A DNA stretch of 64,000 bases from Gerris lacustris (GCA_951217055.1 OX578284.1:27802187-27866186), one strand, 5' to 3'. Positions 1 through 11,052 are shown, counted from the first letter of the stretch. Made by a program: numbers and translations. Notes: a model not told the origin generated them from the sequence alone.

Positions 1-59
1 AACCTTAATTTAATGCGTTTTTTATAGATTTTTTTGTTCATTTGTTAAAAAAAATAGAA

Positions 60-640
60 GGGGGATACAAAAAAGTGTAATTTTCAAGGACACATGGCGG
101 AAAGATGAATTGGTTCAAAAAACAAAACCAAATATATATTTGTATTTAGGGTGTTCTTTATTCATTTAACACATTTAAACTATAGATTTTTAGGAATGAT
201 TTTTTTTGGGGGTCATCCCTATATAATTTTCCTGTTTTTAGGTTATTACTCATAACATAACTGCTGTGCTAAGTACTTTCGGAGATCAGGTGCGTTACAG
301 ACAGACATACAATCGTAATTCAGCTATCGCAGATTTTTTATTTGACTTGCAATGTATGTATGATGTATGTTCGGGTCAAATCTTGCAACTGAATTTTAAA
401 GCATTTATCCTCAACCGATTGAATTTAAATTTTGCATACACGTCTAGTTTGGATGACAATGCATGTTTAGCTAAGTGACGTCATTTTAAATCCAATATTA
501 CGGGTAGCCCAAGATGGTGAATTAGTTATTTTTTAAGCACGCCCATAATATGGGTATCAAATGAAAGTGTTTGCTGAGAAGAATACGAAAAATAAAATGC
601 CTTCACTCTAAATCCAATATGGCGGATGGCCCAAGATAAA
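60..640. repeat. Degenerate H1-type core repeats
   Basis: The stretch carries worn copies of the words that mark the H1 cores elsewhere: GGGTATCAAATGAAAG at about 552-567, and several CCAATAT-GGCGG or CCAAGATGG words. No hairpin end is seen, so this is a fragment. The short open frame at 266-478 looks like chance. The edges are approximate. Confidence 0.45.
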
Positions 641-811
641 ATCTTGTTTTTAAAAATGTTATTTTACTATTCATTTTTACAAGCCTTTATATTCTTTTAA
701 AATGGAAAATAATCTTAATAAAAGTGACAAGTCAAGAAATTCCAATGCCATAATAGTCCGCCAAGTCGTGTGGCAAACACATAGCTTCTTAAGGTTACGG
801 AACACATTGTG

Positions 812-905
812 ATAAATCTGAAAGGAGGTCTCTGAATCTAAAAATTCCTGGACAGAATTCCATTTCAGTCATTAGGGGAGATTTTTGGTCTCTGGTATGA
901 TTAAA
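812..905 (+). repeat. H3 repeat fragment
   Basis: The text resembles the middle of the H3 copies at 53.8 and 55.7 kb (AAAATTCCTGGACAGAATTCC, then CAGTCATTAGGGGAGATTTTTGG). The head hairpin is missing. The similarity was judged by eye. Confidence 0.35.
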
Positions 906-1065
906 AAATGGGGGAGGCTCAATAATGGGTCGTAATAGCAAAACACTATTAAAGTAAGTGAGAAGGCCCTGCCAAAGTCGCCGCTTATACTTGGCGAGTA
1001 TAATCAGGCGAAGCACTCGCATCCAGATAGCGAGCACCCCAGTACCATTGACTCCATGTCCCTCG

Positions 1066-1459
1066 TATCCCTTTGACTTATATGTTCAGAAAAATCATAC
1101 CCCGAGGCGAAATCGAGAAATACATTTTTGCCCCAAATTTGAGTTTGTAAATTTGAGGATATATCTACCCCCCAAAAAGTCAGAAAAATATTTCTCAAAA
1201 ACGGTTCCGACGATTTTAATTAAAAATAAGAATCTAACAATATAAGCCGTTTTCCTGGGAATAATCTAGTTCCTGAGAAAATAGCTTAAAACGTGGCGGA
1301 GCCCGGGTTCGATTCCCCGCCCAGGAGAAGTTATTTGTATGATATATTTTGATGAAATGTACCAAAATAATTAAATGTACTGTACATACAAAAGCTAATA
1401 AATGGTATAGTAATTATGGATTCGTATATGAGAAAGTTTTTCTGAGTTGTCTTGGACCG
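1066..1459 (+). repeat. H4 dispersed repeat with tRNA B-box
   Basis: It starts with the conserved GTTCAGAAAAATCATA block and runs through AATATAAGCCGTTTTCCTGG. A tRNA-like B-box follows at about 1303-1325 (GGGTTCGATTCCCCGCCC). The end is GAGAAAGTTTTTCTGAG TTGTC. It matches, in reverse, the copy at 52755-53276 and, in the same direction, the copy at 63098-63506. A Pol III-transcribed SINE or a MITE that captured a tRNA piece would both fit. Confidence 0.6.
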
Positions 1460-1694
1460 ATTATTATTATTATTATTATTAATTTCGTAGAAAAAACCTA
1501 ATACTTACATGCTTATTTATAGGGTTTAGACACAATTGGTCATTTTAATAAGGTTTGTTACATTTATTTTTTTGTGTTAAAAATAACTAGGTATTTTTTA
1601 AAAAACCCAAATAACCCACAAAAACCCGGATTTTGTTAAAAATACCCAGGTGGGTTGGGCTTTTTCCATAAAACCTGGGTTTTTTCCAACCCTG

Positions 1695-1912
1695 ATTGTG
1701 ACCCATTATCCCAATTTCATCAAAATAAGACGTCTAGTTTTTAAGAGATGTTTGTTCACAAAAACTTTGAACTGCAGATAGATAAGAGACCAATTATGCT
1801 CCCTGATGTCATAAACGGATTTCTGTCGTGGAAATTTTAAATTTGGAGACATAAAAAAAATGTCGTACTTTTAGACTAATCACAATGCTTTCATTACCTT
1901 CAGTAAGCTCGG
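1695..1912 (-). repeat. H3 dispersed repeat, reverse copy
   Basis: Read on the minus strand it begins with the head hairpin (GAGCTTACTGAAGGTAATG) and ends with the TTTGATGAAATTGGG block seen in the other H3 copies. It is diverged and its ends are approximate. Confidence 0.45.
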
Positions 1913-2313
1913 TAGTAAAAATTGTTCGTGAAAGAATAAATTAGTTAGTGAAATAAAACTGTTATATTTGTCACAGTTTTAAAATCTTTCCGCTCTATAA
2001 AGAAAAGCGTCATAATATTAAATGATAAAATAAAAAAATTATATTAAATATTAACGGTTTCTCGCCTTCAAGGAAAGAATTCACGGTTGAATTAAGCACG
2101 ACTAGTCATAATGCCAACTTCAGCTTTTATCTTCTTTTTTACAAATAAAAAAAAACGAAATCATAAATAAAATTAAATATCTTTTATATTTCCTTATGAA
2201 TTTAATAATAAAAAAATTATATTTATAGACGAAAATATTAAAAGTTGCCTTTTTTATTTTAACTCTAAAATCATACAACTATTTTTTATGTTCTCTTTTT
2301 ACATTTATTATTA

Positions 2314-2319
<6 letters not shown>

Positions 2320-2397
<78 letters not shown>
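2320..2397. repeat. (TA)n microsatellite
   Basis: About 39 uninterrupted AT dinucleotides. Confidence 0.97.
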
Positions 2398-2398
<1 letters not shown>

Positions 2399-2639
2399 TA
2401 TATCTGTCTGCCTATTATTGTAGCACGTAGCCACACATAGACTTAGGTCTCACATGGGAATAGAAGTGTGGTTGAAATTTTACTTCTTTCAATTCCTTGA
2501 GGGGTCACAATTATTTTTATTCAATATTAAATGTGTACAGACGTTTAAAATTAATATAAGCCTATCTGTGAGCTACTTTAGACAAATCATAAAATATTCT
2601 TTAAAATCGGATGTGATTTTTAAGATGTATATATTTTTG

Positions 2640-2768
2640 ACAGACACGAGATTAAAAATGTTCTCTGATATTATTATTATTTCTGTTGTCTGAAGAGGAT
2701 TTCTGACCAGTAAGTTTTGAATTCTGAGTCATAGTGCAATGCTTCCGTTACCTTCAATTAGCTAGGAA
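2640..2768 (-). repeat. H3 repeat remnant, reverse
   Basis: The minus strand carries an AATTGAAGGTAACGGAAGC head, and the body has CAGACAC and TCTCTGAT words like other H3 copies. It is strongly diverged. Confidence 0.3.
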
Positions 2769-2769
2769 T

Positions 2770-3326
2770 TATGTAAATATCTCCCAAAGAATTAATAGAA
2801 TATTAATATTTTAATATAGTTCTCTTAGAATGTCGTATGTTTTACTGTAATTATCAATAAATTGAATGAGGTTGTTTGAGAATTTGTTCTTGAAACGTGT
2901 TATTTAATAATAAGGAGTTATTTAATAATTAACTTTTGAGCTAAAAATCAAACAGTATGTTCATCCATTATTAAATATATTTTTATAGCTTCTTAAACCA
3001 ATCTGAGATTTTAGGTTTTATTTAAATGAAGAAATAAAATAATATAAAGGGATAAGTTAATAAATTATTAACTATATATTTTTTTAGTCCCTAAAGGGGG
3101 AAATAGGATTGCAGTAATAAAAGAAGGGAAATCGAGCCCTGACTGATCTAAAAATAAATAACCCCCCGAAATTAATAAAACATCTTTAAAATAAAATAAT
3201 GCATTAAATAAAACAATAGGTATAATGAAATAAATCATTGGATATGATTGTTACATAATATGATTGTATTTTGATAACTCGTTGCTTATCTTGAAATGTT
3301 ACTGGCTATTTAAAATAAAATGATTG
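2770..3326. other. AT-rich non-coding stretch
   Basis: No gene, RNA or recognisable element end is visible. Stop codons are frequent in all frames. Confidence 0.6.
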
Positions 3327-4385
3327 TGCTTGAAGTCTCACGTAAAACTGGTTTCGTTGGTATTGTGAACATGAAATTAATTATTATAAGAGGTGGGCTA
3401 CGCAAAAAGTTTATCCTTTTTGACAATATGGCGTGAAAAATTAAACAATTTACACAAGTTTTATATATTTTTGTAAACTACTCTTTTTACTTTCATTTGT
3501 TACCCCTCTCAAAATTTCAAAAAAGAAAAAATCGCATGACGAATTATCCGCCATATTAGATTCCCAGTTAATCACATCAAATTGTTATTCTTATTTTTTC
3601 TATGGTTCAGCAGACCACACGTTTTCCTACACCAATTTTATACATCAACTTCCTCGTGTTACTAGATTAAGAGGTTCCTTATTCGATCCCCCGAGGAGTC
3701 ACTATGTTTTTATCGGTAATAACGAAGAGGTAAATTAATTTTTTCAGGACATTTTTATCGACCATAAGGTATTAGCGGGTATTTTAAGAAATAATTTTTT
3801 TTAAATTGTTTATATAATATATTTGTAATCTACACATTATCCGCTTTGATTTGATACCCCACTCAAAATTTAAATTTTTTACCCTGTAATCTGATTTATG
3901 CACCGCCATTATGGATGCCCGCAGTTAATCAAATTGCTATTCTTATTTTTTCTATGGTCCAGCAGACTGCAGATTGTGCATATTTTTTTTTTTTATAATT
4001 TTAGTAGCTGCATAAATATAGTTTTAGGAGGGGGGGGGGGGGGCACGCACAAGTTCGATGTTTCTTGACAAAGTGGCATGAAAAATTACACATTTTTCAT
4101 AGGTACTTCAATATTTTTCATTTGATACACCACTAATCATTTTTTAAAAAAAAATTCGTGTGACATGAAATATCCACGCCGTTTTGGATTTAAACAGATG
4201 ATAATTTTAAGTTCGCTACATTTTTCCTGTATGCACCAAAACGATGTGTTATACTTCAAAGTTTCACGTTTTATCTTTTTTGATTAATAAGTTATTGGAA
4301 CCGTACACAATGACAGACGACACCAGGAACGAAACTATAGAGGTTTCTTTTTTTTTTGGTTTTACCAGCGAAACCGTAAAAAGGA
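3327..4385 (-). mobile_element. H1 tandem-core element, reverse orientation
   Basis: This mirrors the element at 9197-10214. On the minus strand it starts near 4385 with the GGTTTCG head hairpin and a GAAACTATAG-type junction. It then has diverged core repeats with GGTATCAAAT and TGGCGG words, and ends at 3327 with the small hairpin around GTGAGACTTCA. A poly-G run of about 16 sits at 4028-4043, where the cores of the other copy have poly-C. No coding capacity remains. The layout of head inverted repeat, simple repeat, tandem cores and tail hairpin resembles non-autonomous Helentron (DINE-1-like) elements, by inference. Confidence 0.6.
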
Positions 4386-5020
4386 GGAATTATTTTACTC
4401 TTACATTACTTTTTAACTATCTTTTAAAATGGTTATAAAAAAAGTTATAAATATTTTTGCATAATAGATTTTGTTAACATTCTTCACATCTGCAGTAATC
4501 TCAGTTATAAATTAAAAGGGGAAGGGATGTTTTCAGTATTTCCTGAAAGGAGTCGTCTCTTAAAGATGTTATTTTTAGCCATAAATCACTGTTATTACCT
4601 AACTTACTTAGAAACAGATATAAGAACAAGGAAGGTGGGTTGAATGAGAAAAAGATACCAATTTTAATAATGGTTATAACTTTACTATGCGTGTTTTCAA
4701 ATATATATATATATGCATGTAAGTAGTATGTATTGCATTAAGTTTTGATAGGTACATAACCATTGAAGGCTTTTAAATGTAATAAGTTTACGTAATTGTG
4801 CGTTCGTGATGTGAAAAAGAAATAGTCGTATATCTTCTTTTAGTTCGAATCAATGATAATAGTTCAATATTTATTATAAATAAGTAATGACATGTTTCTA
4901 TTACCTTTTAATATTGAATTATTGTTATGCCATGTCGTTTTATTGATTTATAACTTGATTTATTTAAACGGGGATCAAATGGCTAAAATAACATATATTT
5001 TAGACGAAATAATAGTACAT
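4386..5020. other. AT-rich stretch without genes
   Basis: Nothing recognisable apart from a short ATATATATAT run near 4700. The short open frames show no domain. Confidence 0.55.
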
Positions 5021-5140
5021 TACGCGTCGAGTGCGAAAAGTAGCATTTTGCATGCGAGTGTGGAGTTTGCACCCGAGCGATAGCGAGGGTGGTAAAACCA
5101 CACGAGCAATGCAAAATGCCGTTTTCGCACGAGTTGCGTA
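5021..5140. repeat. Foldback (imperfect inverted repeat)
   Basis: The left end TACGCGTCGAGTGCGAAAA is mirrored on the right by TTTTCGCACGAGTTGCGTA. Inside, GCATTTTGCATGCGAGTGTGG is mirrored by CCACACGAGCAATGCAAAATGC. The loop holds CGAGCGATAGCGAGGG, itself partly palindromic. The whole unit is 120 bases and clearly GC-richer than its flanks. It may be a MITE or the end of a larger element; no target duplication is clear. Confidence 0.7.
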
Positions 5141-5395
5141 CCGTACTTTATCTACGATTGTTAGATTTAAATAATAAATACAGAAACAAATAAACTTGCT
5201 GTATGTAAGTTCGTATCTCTCTCTTGATAAAGATGGCATTAATTCATTAGTTGTATTTTTTGCCGAATTAATTATTCACTTCACTTGATTCACTCATTGT
5301 TTTTCACTAAAAACTCGATATAAACAGTTACTTTAATAAAAGAACACCAAATTAGTTTTGTTAAATGTAAACAAACTTAGTAATCGTGCGTAAAG

Positions 5396-5451
5396 CTGAA
5401 GAATTCCTCTTCTTTACCGCACTAGTGCGGTAAAGAAGAGGAATTATTCAG
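5396..5451. repeat. Near-perfect palindrome
   Basis: Bases 5402-5445 form a perfect 44-base palindrome centred on ACTAGT, with arms of TTCCTCTTCTTTACCGC. It extends to 56 bases with a single mismatched pair. DNA or RNA from it would form a very stable hairpin. Confidence 0.9.
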
Positions 5452-5872
5452 AACTATGAGACGCGCATGCGCAATAAAATAAAGTACGTAATACAAGTAA
5501 AAATACAAGTACGTAAATAATCCCTTTCTACGCAACTAAACAAAGATATAATGTTTATATTTCGTATCAATCGTAGATAAAATTATTTATTAGGTTAGTA
5601 CTTTCTATCGAGAAGCTTATAGTGGATAAATATGTAGAAGCATCATTGATTTGTTGATAATCATTGTCAAAAATATCAAAAATAAGATTTACTAATTTTG
5701 AAGAAATTAGTGTGTTCAAAGTTCCACTCTAAAAATTACTATTGAATCATAAAACTTATGTTTGTATGTACTACTAATTCTACTTTTTATGATTATATAC
5801 CGAGAAAGATTTTTTGATTGATTTACATAACTTGTTGGCATAGAAAAGCTATTTTCTAAAGAATACTGCCTA

Positions 5873-5877
<5 letters not shown>

Positions 5878-5952
<75 letters not shown>

Positions 5953-5954
5953 GT

Positions 5955-6027
<73 letters not shown>
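5878..6027. repeat. (TA)n microsatellite, two blocks
   Basis: Two long AT runs, 5878-5949 and about 5958-6027, separated by a short TTGTTATT interruption. Confidence 0.95.
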
Positions 6028-6031
<4 letters not shown>

Positions 6032-6131
6032 GTAAAATGGTATTGAGGGGTAGTATGTTGTATTACCCTTTATAATATGTATTTAAAAAATCGCGAACAA
6101 TTTTTTTTTTAACAACTCGTTCAAACAATGT

Positions 6132-7056
6132 TAGAGGTCGACCAAGAAGTCATGAACACGGGAAAAACTGAAAGCTTAGCTTCGTTTAAAGTCGGAACTT
6201 CCGAGTATTGCCGAAGTCTGTACAGTCGGGTGCTGAGACAATACCCATTTCTTGTTTGTACGACATGCGCGGTTATGTCAAATCTCACGAATAACAACAG
6301 GAAGGTTTCCAATCTGTTAGGTTTCCTGTTTTGTTTGTTTTTATACAGTACGAATTATAGTCACAACTATCCTAAACAATTTTCGTATGATCCACAAATC
6401 CACGGGATGATGCAAATGCAAAGGGACGCTACAAATAACAGGGTTGAAACAAACCTAAAACGTATTTGTTATTATAAAAATGATTGCTCTCCGTGACAAT
6501 TAATCAAAATAATAAGCGAATTTCTAGTTTGTTTTGCCCCATTATATTTTTTATAAATTAAATAAGCAATAACCGTGAAACTTATCTTAGAATCTCATTA
6601 ATTTTATAATGGAATTTTGAAGTTATAAAATAGATATTAATTTTATTGTAATACAAATAACTTTTAATATTACAGGACTAGATAAAGTTTACAAACTATT
6701 TACAAACAGAAATAAAAAAGTAACAAATCAAACTCAGATATAAAGAGGAAGAAAAAATAAGATTAAGAATGAAGAAAATCTATTTAGATTTAAAGAATAT
6801 TACAATGAAAAATCAATAAATAATAATATAAAGATATTATGGTATATTATTAGTGATTTCTTATCAGGTACAGTGTTGCCTGTTGCAAAAAAATTTAAAA
6901 AATATTGAAGTTATCAAAAATTAAATTATTAATAACAAAAGAACAACACTGTGTTTTTTGACAGTGGTCTATTTTATTAAAACCTGACTATACATGATAC
7001 CAAAAAACGATACTAGCGCACTCCTCAGATTTCCATGACTTCTCGGTCGACCTCTA
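6132..7056. mobile_element. Inverted-repeat element flanked by TA
   Basis: GAGGTCGACCAAGAAGTCAT (from 6134) is mirrored at 7034-7054, with one mismatch over 21 bases, and both ends are flanked by TA. The internal sequence is 921 bases. It holds an open frame of 122 codons (6128-6496), but that frame starts inside the inverted repeat and shows no transposase motif. A TA target site and short inverted ends suggest a Tc1/mariner-type non-autonomous element. TA could also belong to the inverted repeat, which leaves the superfamily open. Confidence 0.7.
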
Positions 7057-8100
7057 GTAGCAAAAGTTTAAGATATAGCTCATTGAAATAAGACTGTTAA
7101 GTAAGAAAAAAATGTTTTCTAGACAATGATTGACAATGGGGTTTATTTCTATAAAAATGTATATTTTTCTGAGTTGTCTTGGACCAACCAATTTCCTCTT
7201 TTCTCAGCACTGTCTGACTTATCGCTTTTGTTTTTACTCCCAGGCATTTTTAACTGATTATTTTATATATTAATAATTTAGAAAGCAATGAATATTTTTG
7301 TCCGATTTGATTCTTCATTTTACTCTTTAGTTTTTGTTTTTTTAAATCTATCAAATTCGGTTGAATAGAGCATTATCTTGTCGAAAACCCATAAATTATT
7401 CGAGGAGAGGAATTATTTCTCTTGACATCTCTGTAAAATTATAACTGGCCGGATGGGGTCCGCGAGACCTCAACTTTGCACCTACAATAGGAAGGGTTTT
7501 GGAGTTTGAAAGTTTGAGAAGGGGTTTCCCTTAACAAGACGTCATTGTCTTGAGGTTAAATAATGAAGAGAGGTGTCTTACTCCTGGACATTTATAACCA
7601 TTCTCGAATTTCTCTCTGACCAGAAGCTATGCATCTACACTGACGTAACTAACTCTACTAATAAAATAAACTTTATCGACAAATTCTCTATATTATTAAT
7701 GCTTAAAATAGTTTGCTTTACTTTAGTTTAGAAATTAATTTAATTTATCTAATTAGTTTAAGAGTTACTTACTTTAAGTCGATATTACTCTAATTTGCTT
7801 ACGTTAAAGTTTATACTACTTAAAGCTGTGATACGTGTTAGACAAATTACATGAAAATATTGAACCATGTAAAGGAGCGTTTATTCTCTTAGATTGGATA
7901 ACTAAAAGTTTAAGTAATGCACTCCACATATCTATTAAGAGTAGATTTATTAAAGCGAAACCGGGTTTCAACCACAAATCATAATCAGCTGAGAAAATGT
8001 GGTTAGGTAAAATTGATAATTAATTTACAGGGTATTTGAAAAGTGTAGGACTCCCTGTTATTTCCAAAAGTATTCAGTTTCATGGAAAATTATACTATTA
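7057..8100. other. AT-rich non-coding stretch with H4 scrap
   Basis: The only recognisable item is an H4 end, TTTTTCTGAGTTGTCTTGGACC, at about 7166-7187. No genes are seen. Confidence 0.5.
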
Positions 8101-8149
8101 TAAAACCTATTAAACGTTAACTACGTGCCCTTGATTAAAAGCCCTATGA

Positions 8150-8290
8150 AAGGCAACTTAAAATTCTTGAATGGGAACCTGAATTTTTCATGGCAGGGCG
8201 GGTACTGCCCCGAGAATAAGCATTGCCTAGCCTTGCACAGTGGAGATGGTGTGTTCATTCCACAAGGTGTGCTGCATTCCATATGCAACT
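8150..8290. other. GC-richer island, possible exon (unproven)
   Basis: The composition rises sharply against the AT-rich flanks. On the plus strand a pyrimidine-rich acceptor-like TTTTTCATGGCAG lies before GGCGGGTACTGC, and a weak donor CAAG-GTGTGC follows. The frame between reads GGYCPENKHCLALHSGDG. On the minus strand an acceptor-like GGAATGCAG precedes a cysteine-rich frame (TPCGMNTPSPLCKARQC, then CLFSGQYPPC). I cannot choose a strand or name a family. It may be an exon, a decayed repeat or chance. Confidence 0.22.
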
Positions 8291-8933
8291 ATTTATTTTT
8301 AATAGTATAATTTCCTATTAATAATTTCAAGAGATAAAATAACATTTGTCTATTTTACAAAGATTTAAACTTAACCAATGTAATAATTATAATATTCTTA
8401 TAACATTATCTTTTAAAGAGTTCTTCACATATATATATTTTATAAATTTATGTAGAACGTGTAAGTTGGGTATATAAGGATAAATGAAGTTGAAAGCAGT
8501 TTATTAAAGTTGGTTTCAAAGTATATAGTTGAATGATTTTGGCAAAATCAGCTTAATTATAGCAAGTAACTTATACCATATCTAATATTGCTGATATGCC
8601 TTAAACTTTTATTTGCTGCCTTACATGAATCTTTATTTCATTTTAATGTGTAATATATTGGAAAAAAACAGCTTAAAATATATAGCAACTATGAATAAAT
8701 TAGCTATAAAGTTTAAGTTGCTTTCAATCGAGTTTTTCATACAATTTAAAGCTATTGCATTTGATTAATTGCGCGAGAAGAGTGATTATAAAAAGTGGTT
8801 GCTTTATTTAACGAAATAAGTGGAAGGGGTTTACGGATAAATTGTATCTCGGTAGATTTCTTTTTCCTCTTATCATATTAAGTCTATCTAGATAATTAAG
8901 GCAATTACTTTTTTATTTTTCTTCATGTGTAAT
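8291..8933. other. AT-rich stretch without genes
   Basis: No element ends or open frames of note are visible. Confidence 0.55.
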
Positions 8934-8953
8934 TTAACCCTTTCGGTCACCGC

Positions 8954-8969
8954 GTCCTCTACAGAGGAC
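8954..8969. repeat. Subterminal 16-base palindrome (left)
   Basis: GTCCTCTACAGAGGAC is perfectly palindromic. It repeats at 10325-10340 and, with one change, at 10881-10896. The position just inside both ends suggests a transposase binding site (inference). Confidence 0.8.
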
Positions 8970-9196
8970 ACTAACTTTCCGAGGCTGTCACTAGCTATGG
9001 GAAGGGAGAACATAGAATATATCGGTTGATACTTGTTAAGTGATTAGTTCTGAATTCCACCACCTTATTTCTGTAATTTACAATAGCTTGGGGTAGGCTA
9101 TATTCATTATTTTCTTTCTGTAAATCATACGACCTCTGCCTTGTTCGTTCTGTCCCACAATTTTATTTTTTTGGAGACAGTGTAATTTATTTATTG

Positions 9197-10214
9197 GTTT
9201 TTAGGGTTTCGTTGGTAAAACCAAAAAAAGAAACCCTTATAGTTTCGTTCATGTGTCTGTCTGTCTGTCTGTCTGTCTGTCACTCTGTACGGTTCCAATA
9301 ACTTTTGAATAAAAAGAGATAGAAACGTGAAACTTTCCAATATTAAAAATCGTTTTGACGCGCACACAGGAAAAATATAGCGAACTCAAAATTATCAGCT
9401 GTTCAAATCCAAAATGGCGGATAACTCACGTCATGCGAAAAAAATATTTTTTTTAAATTTTAAGTGGGGTATCAAATGAAAGGTATTAAAGAGTAGATTA
9501 CAAATATATATATCACTTAAGGAAAGTGTTCAATTTTCGGCGCCATTTTGTCAAAAAACATCGAAATTTTGCGTGTCCCCCCCCCCTTAAAATCGTATTT
9601 CCGCTCATACTAAAAATATAGAAAAATATGCAAAATGTGTGGTCTGGTGGGCCATAGAAAAAATAAGATTAGCAATTTGATCTGATTTACTGGGAATCCA
9701 AGATGGCGGATAATTCATGTCACACGAAAATAAATATTTTTTAAAAATTTTGGGTGGGGTATCAAATGAAAGGTATTGAAGAGTAGATTACAAATATATA
9801 TATCACTTAGGGAAAGTGTTCAATTTTCGGCGCCATTTTGTCAAAAAACATCGAAATTTTGCGTGTCCCCCCCCCCCCTAAAATCGTATTTCCGCTCTTA
9901 CTAAAACTAAAAATATAGAAAAATATGCAAAATGTGCGGTCTGATGGGCCAAAGAAAAAATAAGAATAGCAACTTGGTCGGATTAACTGGGAATCCAAGA
10001 TGGCGGCTAATTGCTGTCACAGGGAAAAAAATATTTTTTCAAAATTTTGAGTGGGGTATCAAGCAAAAGGTATTGAAGAGTGGATTACAAAAATATATAA
10101 CACGTGTGGAAAGCGTTTAATTTTCTACGCCATCTTGTCAAAATCCCCCCCCCCCAACTACTAATTTCATGTTTACAACACCAACGAAACCCTTTTTACG
10201 TGAGACTTCACGCA
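9197..10214 (+). mobile_element. H1 tandem-core element, nested in piggyBac
   Basis: The head AGGGTTTCGTTGGT...AGAAACCCT (from 9203) can fold on itself and is followed by (GTCT)n at about 9253-9281. Three core units then start near 9411, 9698 and 9995 with the shared words ATGGCGG, GGGGTATCAA and CAAATATATATATCAC, and a poly-C run. An inverted copy of the head (CCAACGAAACCC, about 10181) and the hairpin CGTGAGACTTCACG (10198-10211) close the element. There is no coding capacity. This layout matches non-autonomous Helentron or DINE-1 elements by architecture; no autonomous partner is visible. Confidence 0.65.
9253..9281 (+). repeat. (GTCT)n simple repeat
   Basis: About seven GTCT units directly after the head hairpin of the H1 element. 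Confidence 0.95.
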
Positions 10215-10358
10215 CTACCAATTTATTATTTTTTTTATTGTTTATAAAAGTTAAATATAATCAAAAAACATTTTTTGTGCTCATTCGGTCAATAAATTTA
10301 AAATTTATAAGGGTTTAAAGATCTGTCCTCTACAGAGGACAAAAGTACTATACGGAAG

Positions 10359-10534
10359 ATGGATAAGGAAAAAAAAAATCTAACTTCCAAGAGATTTAGA
10401 CGATTTTTAACAAAGGTGATGATTCAGAACTATCTGAAATCAATGATGATGATGATTTATTAGCAGAAGAACGAATTTGTGATGATTCTTACGAATTATT
10501 GCCCGAAAATGAGATCGTGGAAGAATGTAAGTAA
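10359..10534 (+). pseudogene. piggyBac transposase N-terminal remnant
   Basis: An ATG at 10359 opens MDKEKKNLTSK. After a frame slip the text continues as DDSELSEINDDDDLLAEERI and DDSYELLPENEI, ending near 10534. A serine- and aspartate-rich acidic head is typical of piggyBac transposases, which cut and paste at TTAA in the nucleus. The frame is broken between the start and the acidic part. It is followed by GTAAGTAA, which could be a splice donor or simply the deletion edge. Being inside the TTAA-bounded element supports the identification. Confidence 0.6.
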
Positions 10535-10554
10535 TAATATATACGTCTCCAAAG

Positions 10555-10761
10555 ATGCCCAAGCGAGAGGCACATCTAAAACCCATTGAGGAGGTTAGGT
10601 ATGGCCATTATGATCATCTACCTTTATTTGAACAAAAAAATGAAACTAGCAGATGCAAAAATATAGGCTGCAAAAGCAAAACTTATATAAAATGCATAAA
10701 ATGTGTTGTCAATTTATGTATTTCGAGAAAAAAGAAAAGGTTTTTTAAATTTCCATTCTAA
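10555..10761 (+). pseudogene. piggyBac transposase C-terminal Cys-rich domain
   Basis: The 68-codon frame reads MPKREAHLKPIEEV, then YGHYDHLPLFEQKNETSRC. Cysteines follow in the spacing C-x4-C-x6-C-x2-C-x5-C (RCKNIGC, IKCIKC, LC). This is the C-terminal zinc-binding domain that piggyBac transposases use to grip their inverted ends. The usual final C-F and H residues are replaced (KKRFFKF), so the last ligands look lost. The catalytic DDD region that should precede it is absent. The ATG is probably an internal codon of the ancestral gene. The fragment cannot make a working transposase. Confidence 0.75.
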
Positions 10762-11052
10762 ATAATATTGTTTTTTATATCATTTTTTGCTCTTTTAAAT
10801 TCAAATATTGTAATTATTATTAAAAATAAAAACTTAAATTTTGAATTTGAGAATTAGTTTTGTCACCTTTAAGTAACCATGTCCTCTGTAGAGGACAGTT
10901 AATATCTCAGGAACAAGATAAGCTAGATGAATTTTTTTTTCACGAAAAATCATAAAAAAAATCATTATGCTCAAATCCATGCAAACATTTTTTTTTTTCC
11001 ATCAATTTCATAATTCGTGACTGAAAGGGTTAATTTATACACGGATTTTTTA

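Larger units (their letters stand above)
8934..11033 (+). mobile_element. piggyBac-type element, internally deleted
   Basis: TTAA at 8934-8937 and 11030-11033 bounds the inverted ends CCCTTTCGGTCAC (8938-8950) and GTGACTGAAAGGG (11017-11029), which differ by one base. TTAA target duplication and CCC-starting ends are the hallmark of piggyBac. Just inside each end lies a 16-base palindrome, GTCCTCTACAGAGGAC at 8954-8969 and GTCCTCTGTAGAGGAC at 10881-10896. A third copy at 10325-10340 precedes the transposase remnant. The interior keeps an acidic N-terminal piece and a cysteine-rich C-terminal piece, but the DDD catalytic core is gone. An H1 element (9197-10214) is nested in the left half. Confidence 0.85.

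Noticed and set aside
266..478. 70-codon plus-strand frame
   Set aside because: GTG start, no motif, inside H1-like repeat text.
6128..6496. 122-codon plus-strand frame
   Set aside because: It starts inside an inverted terminal repeat and shows no recognisable motif; most likely incidental.
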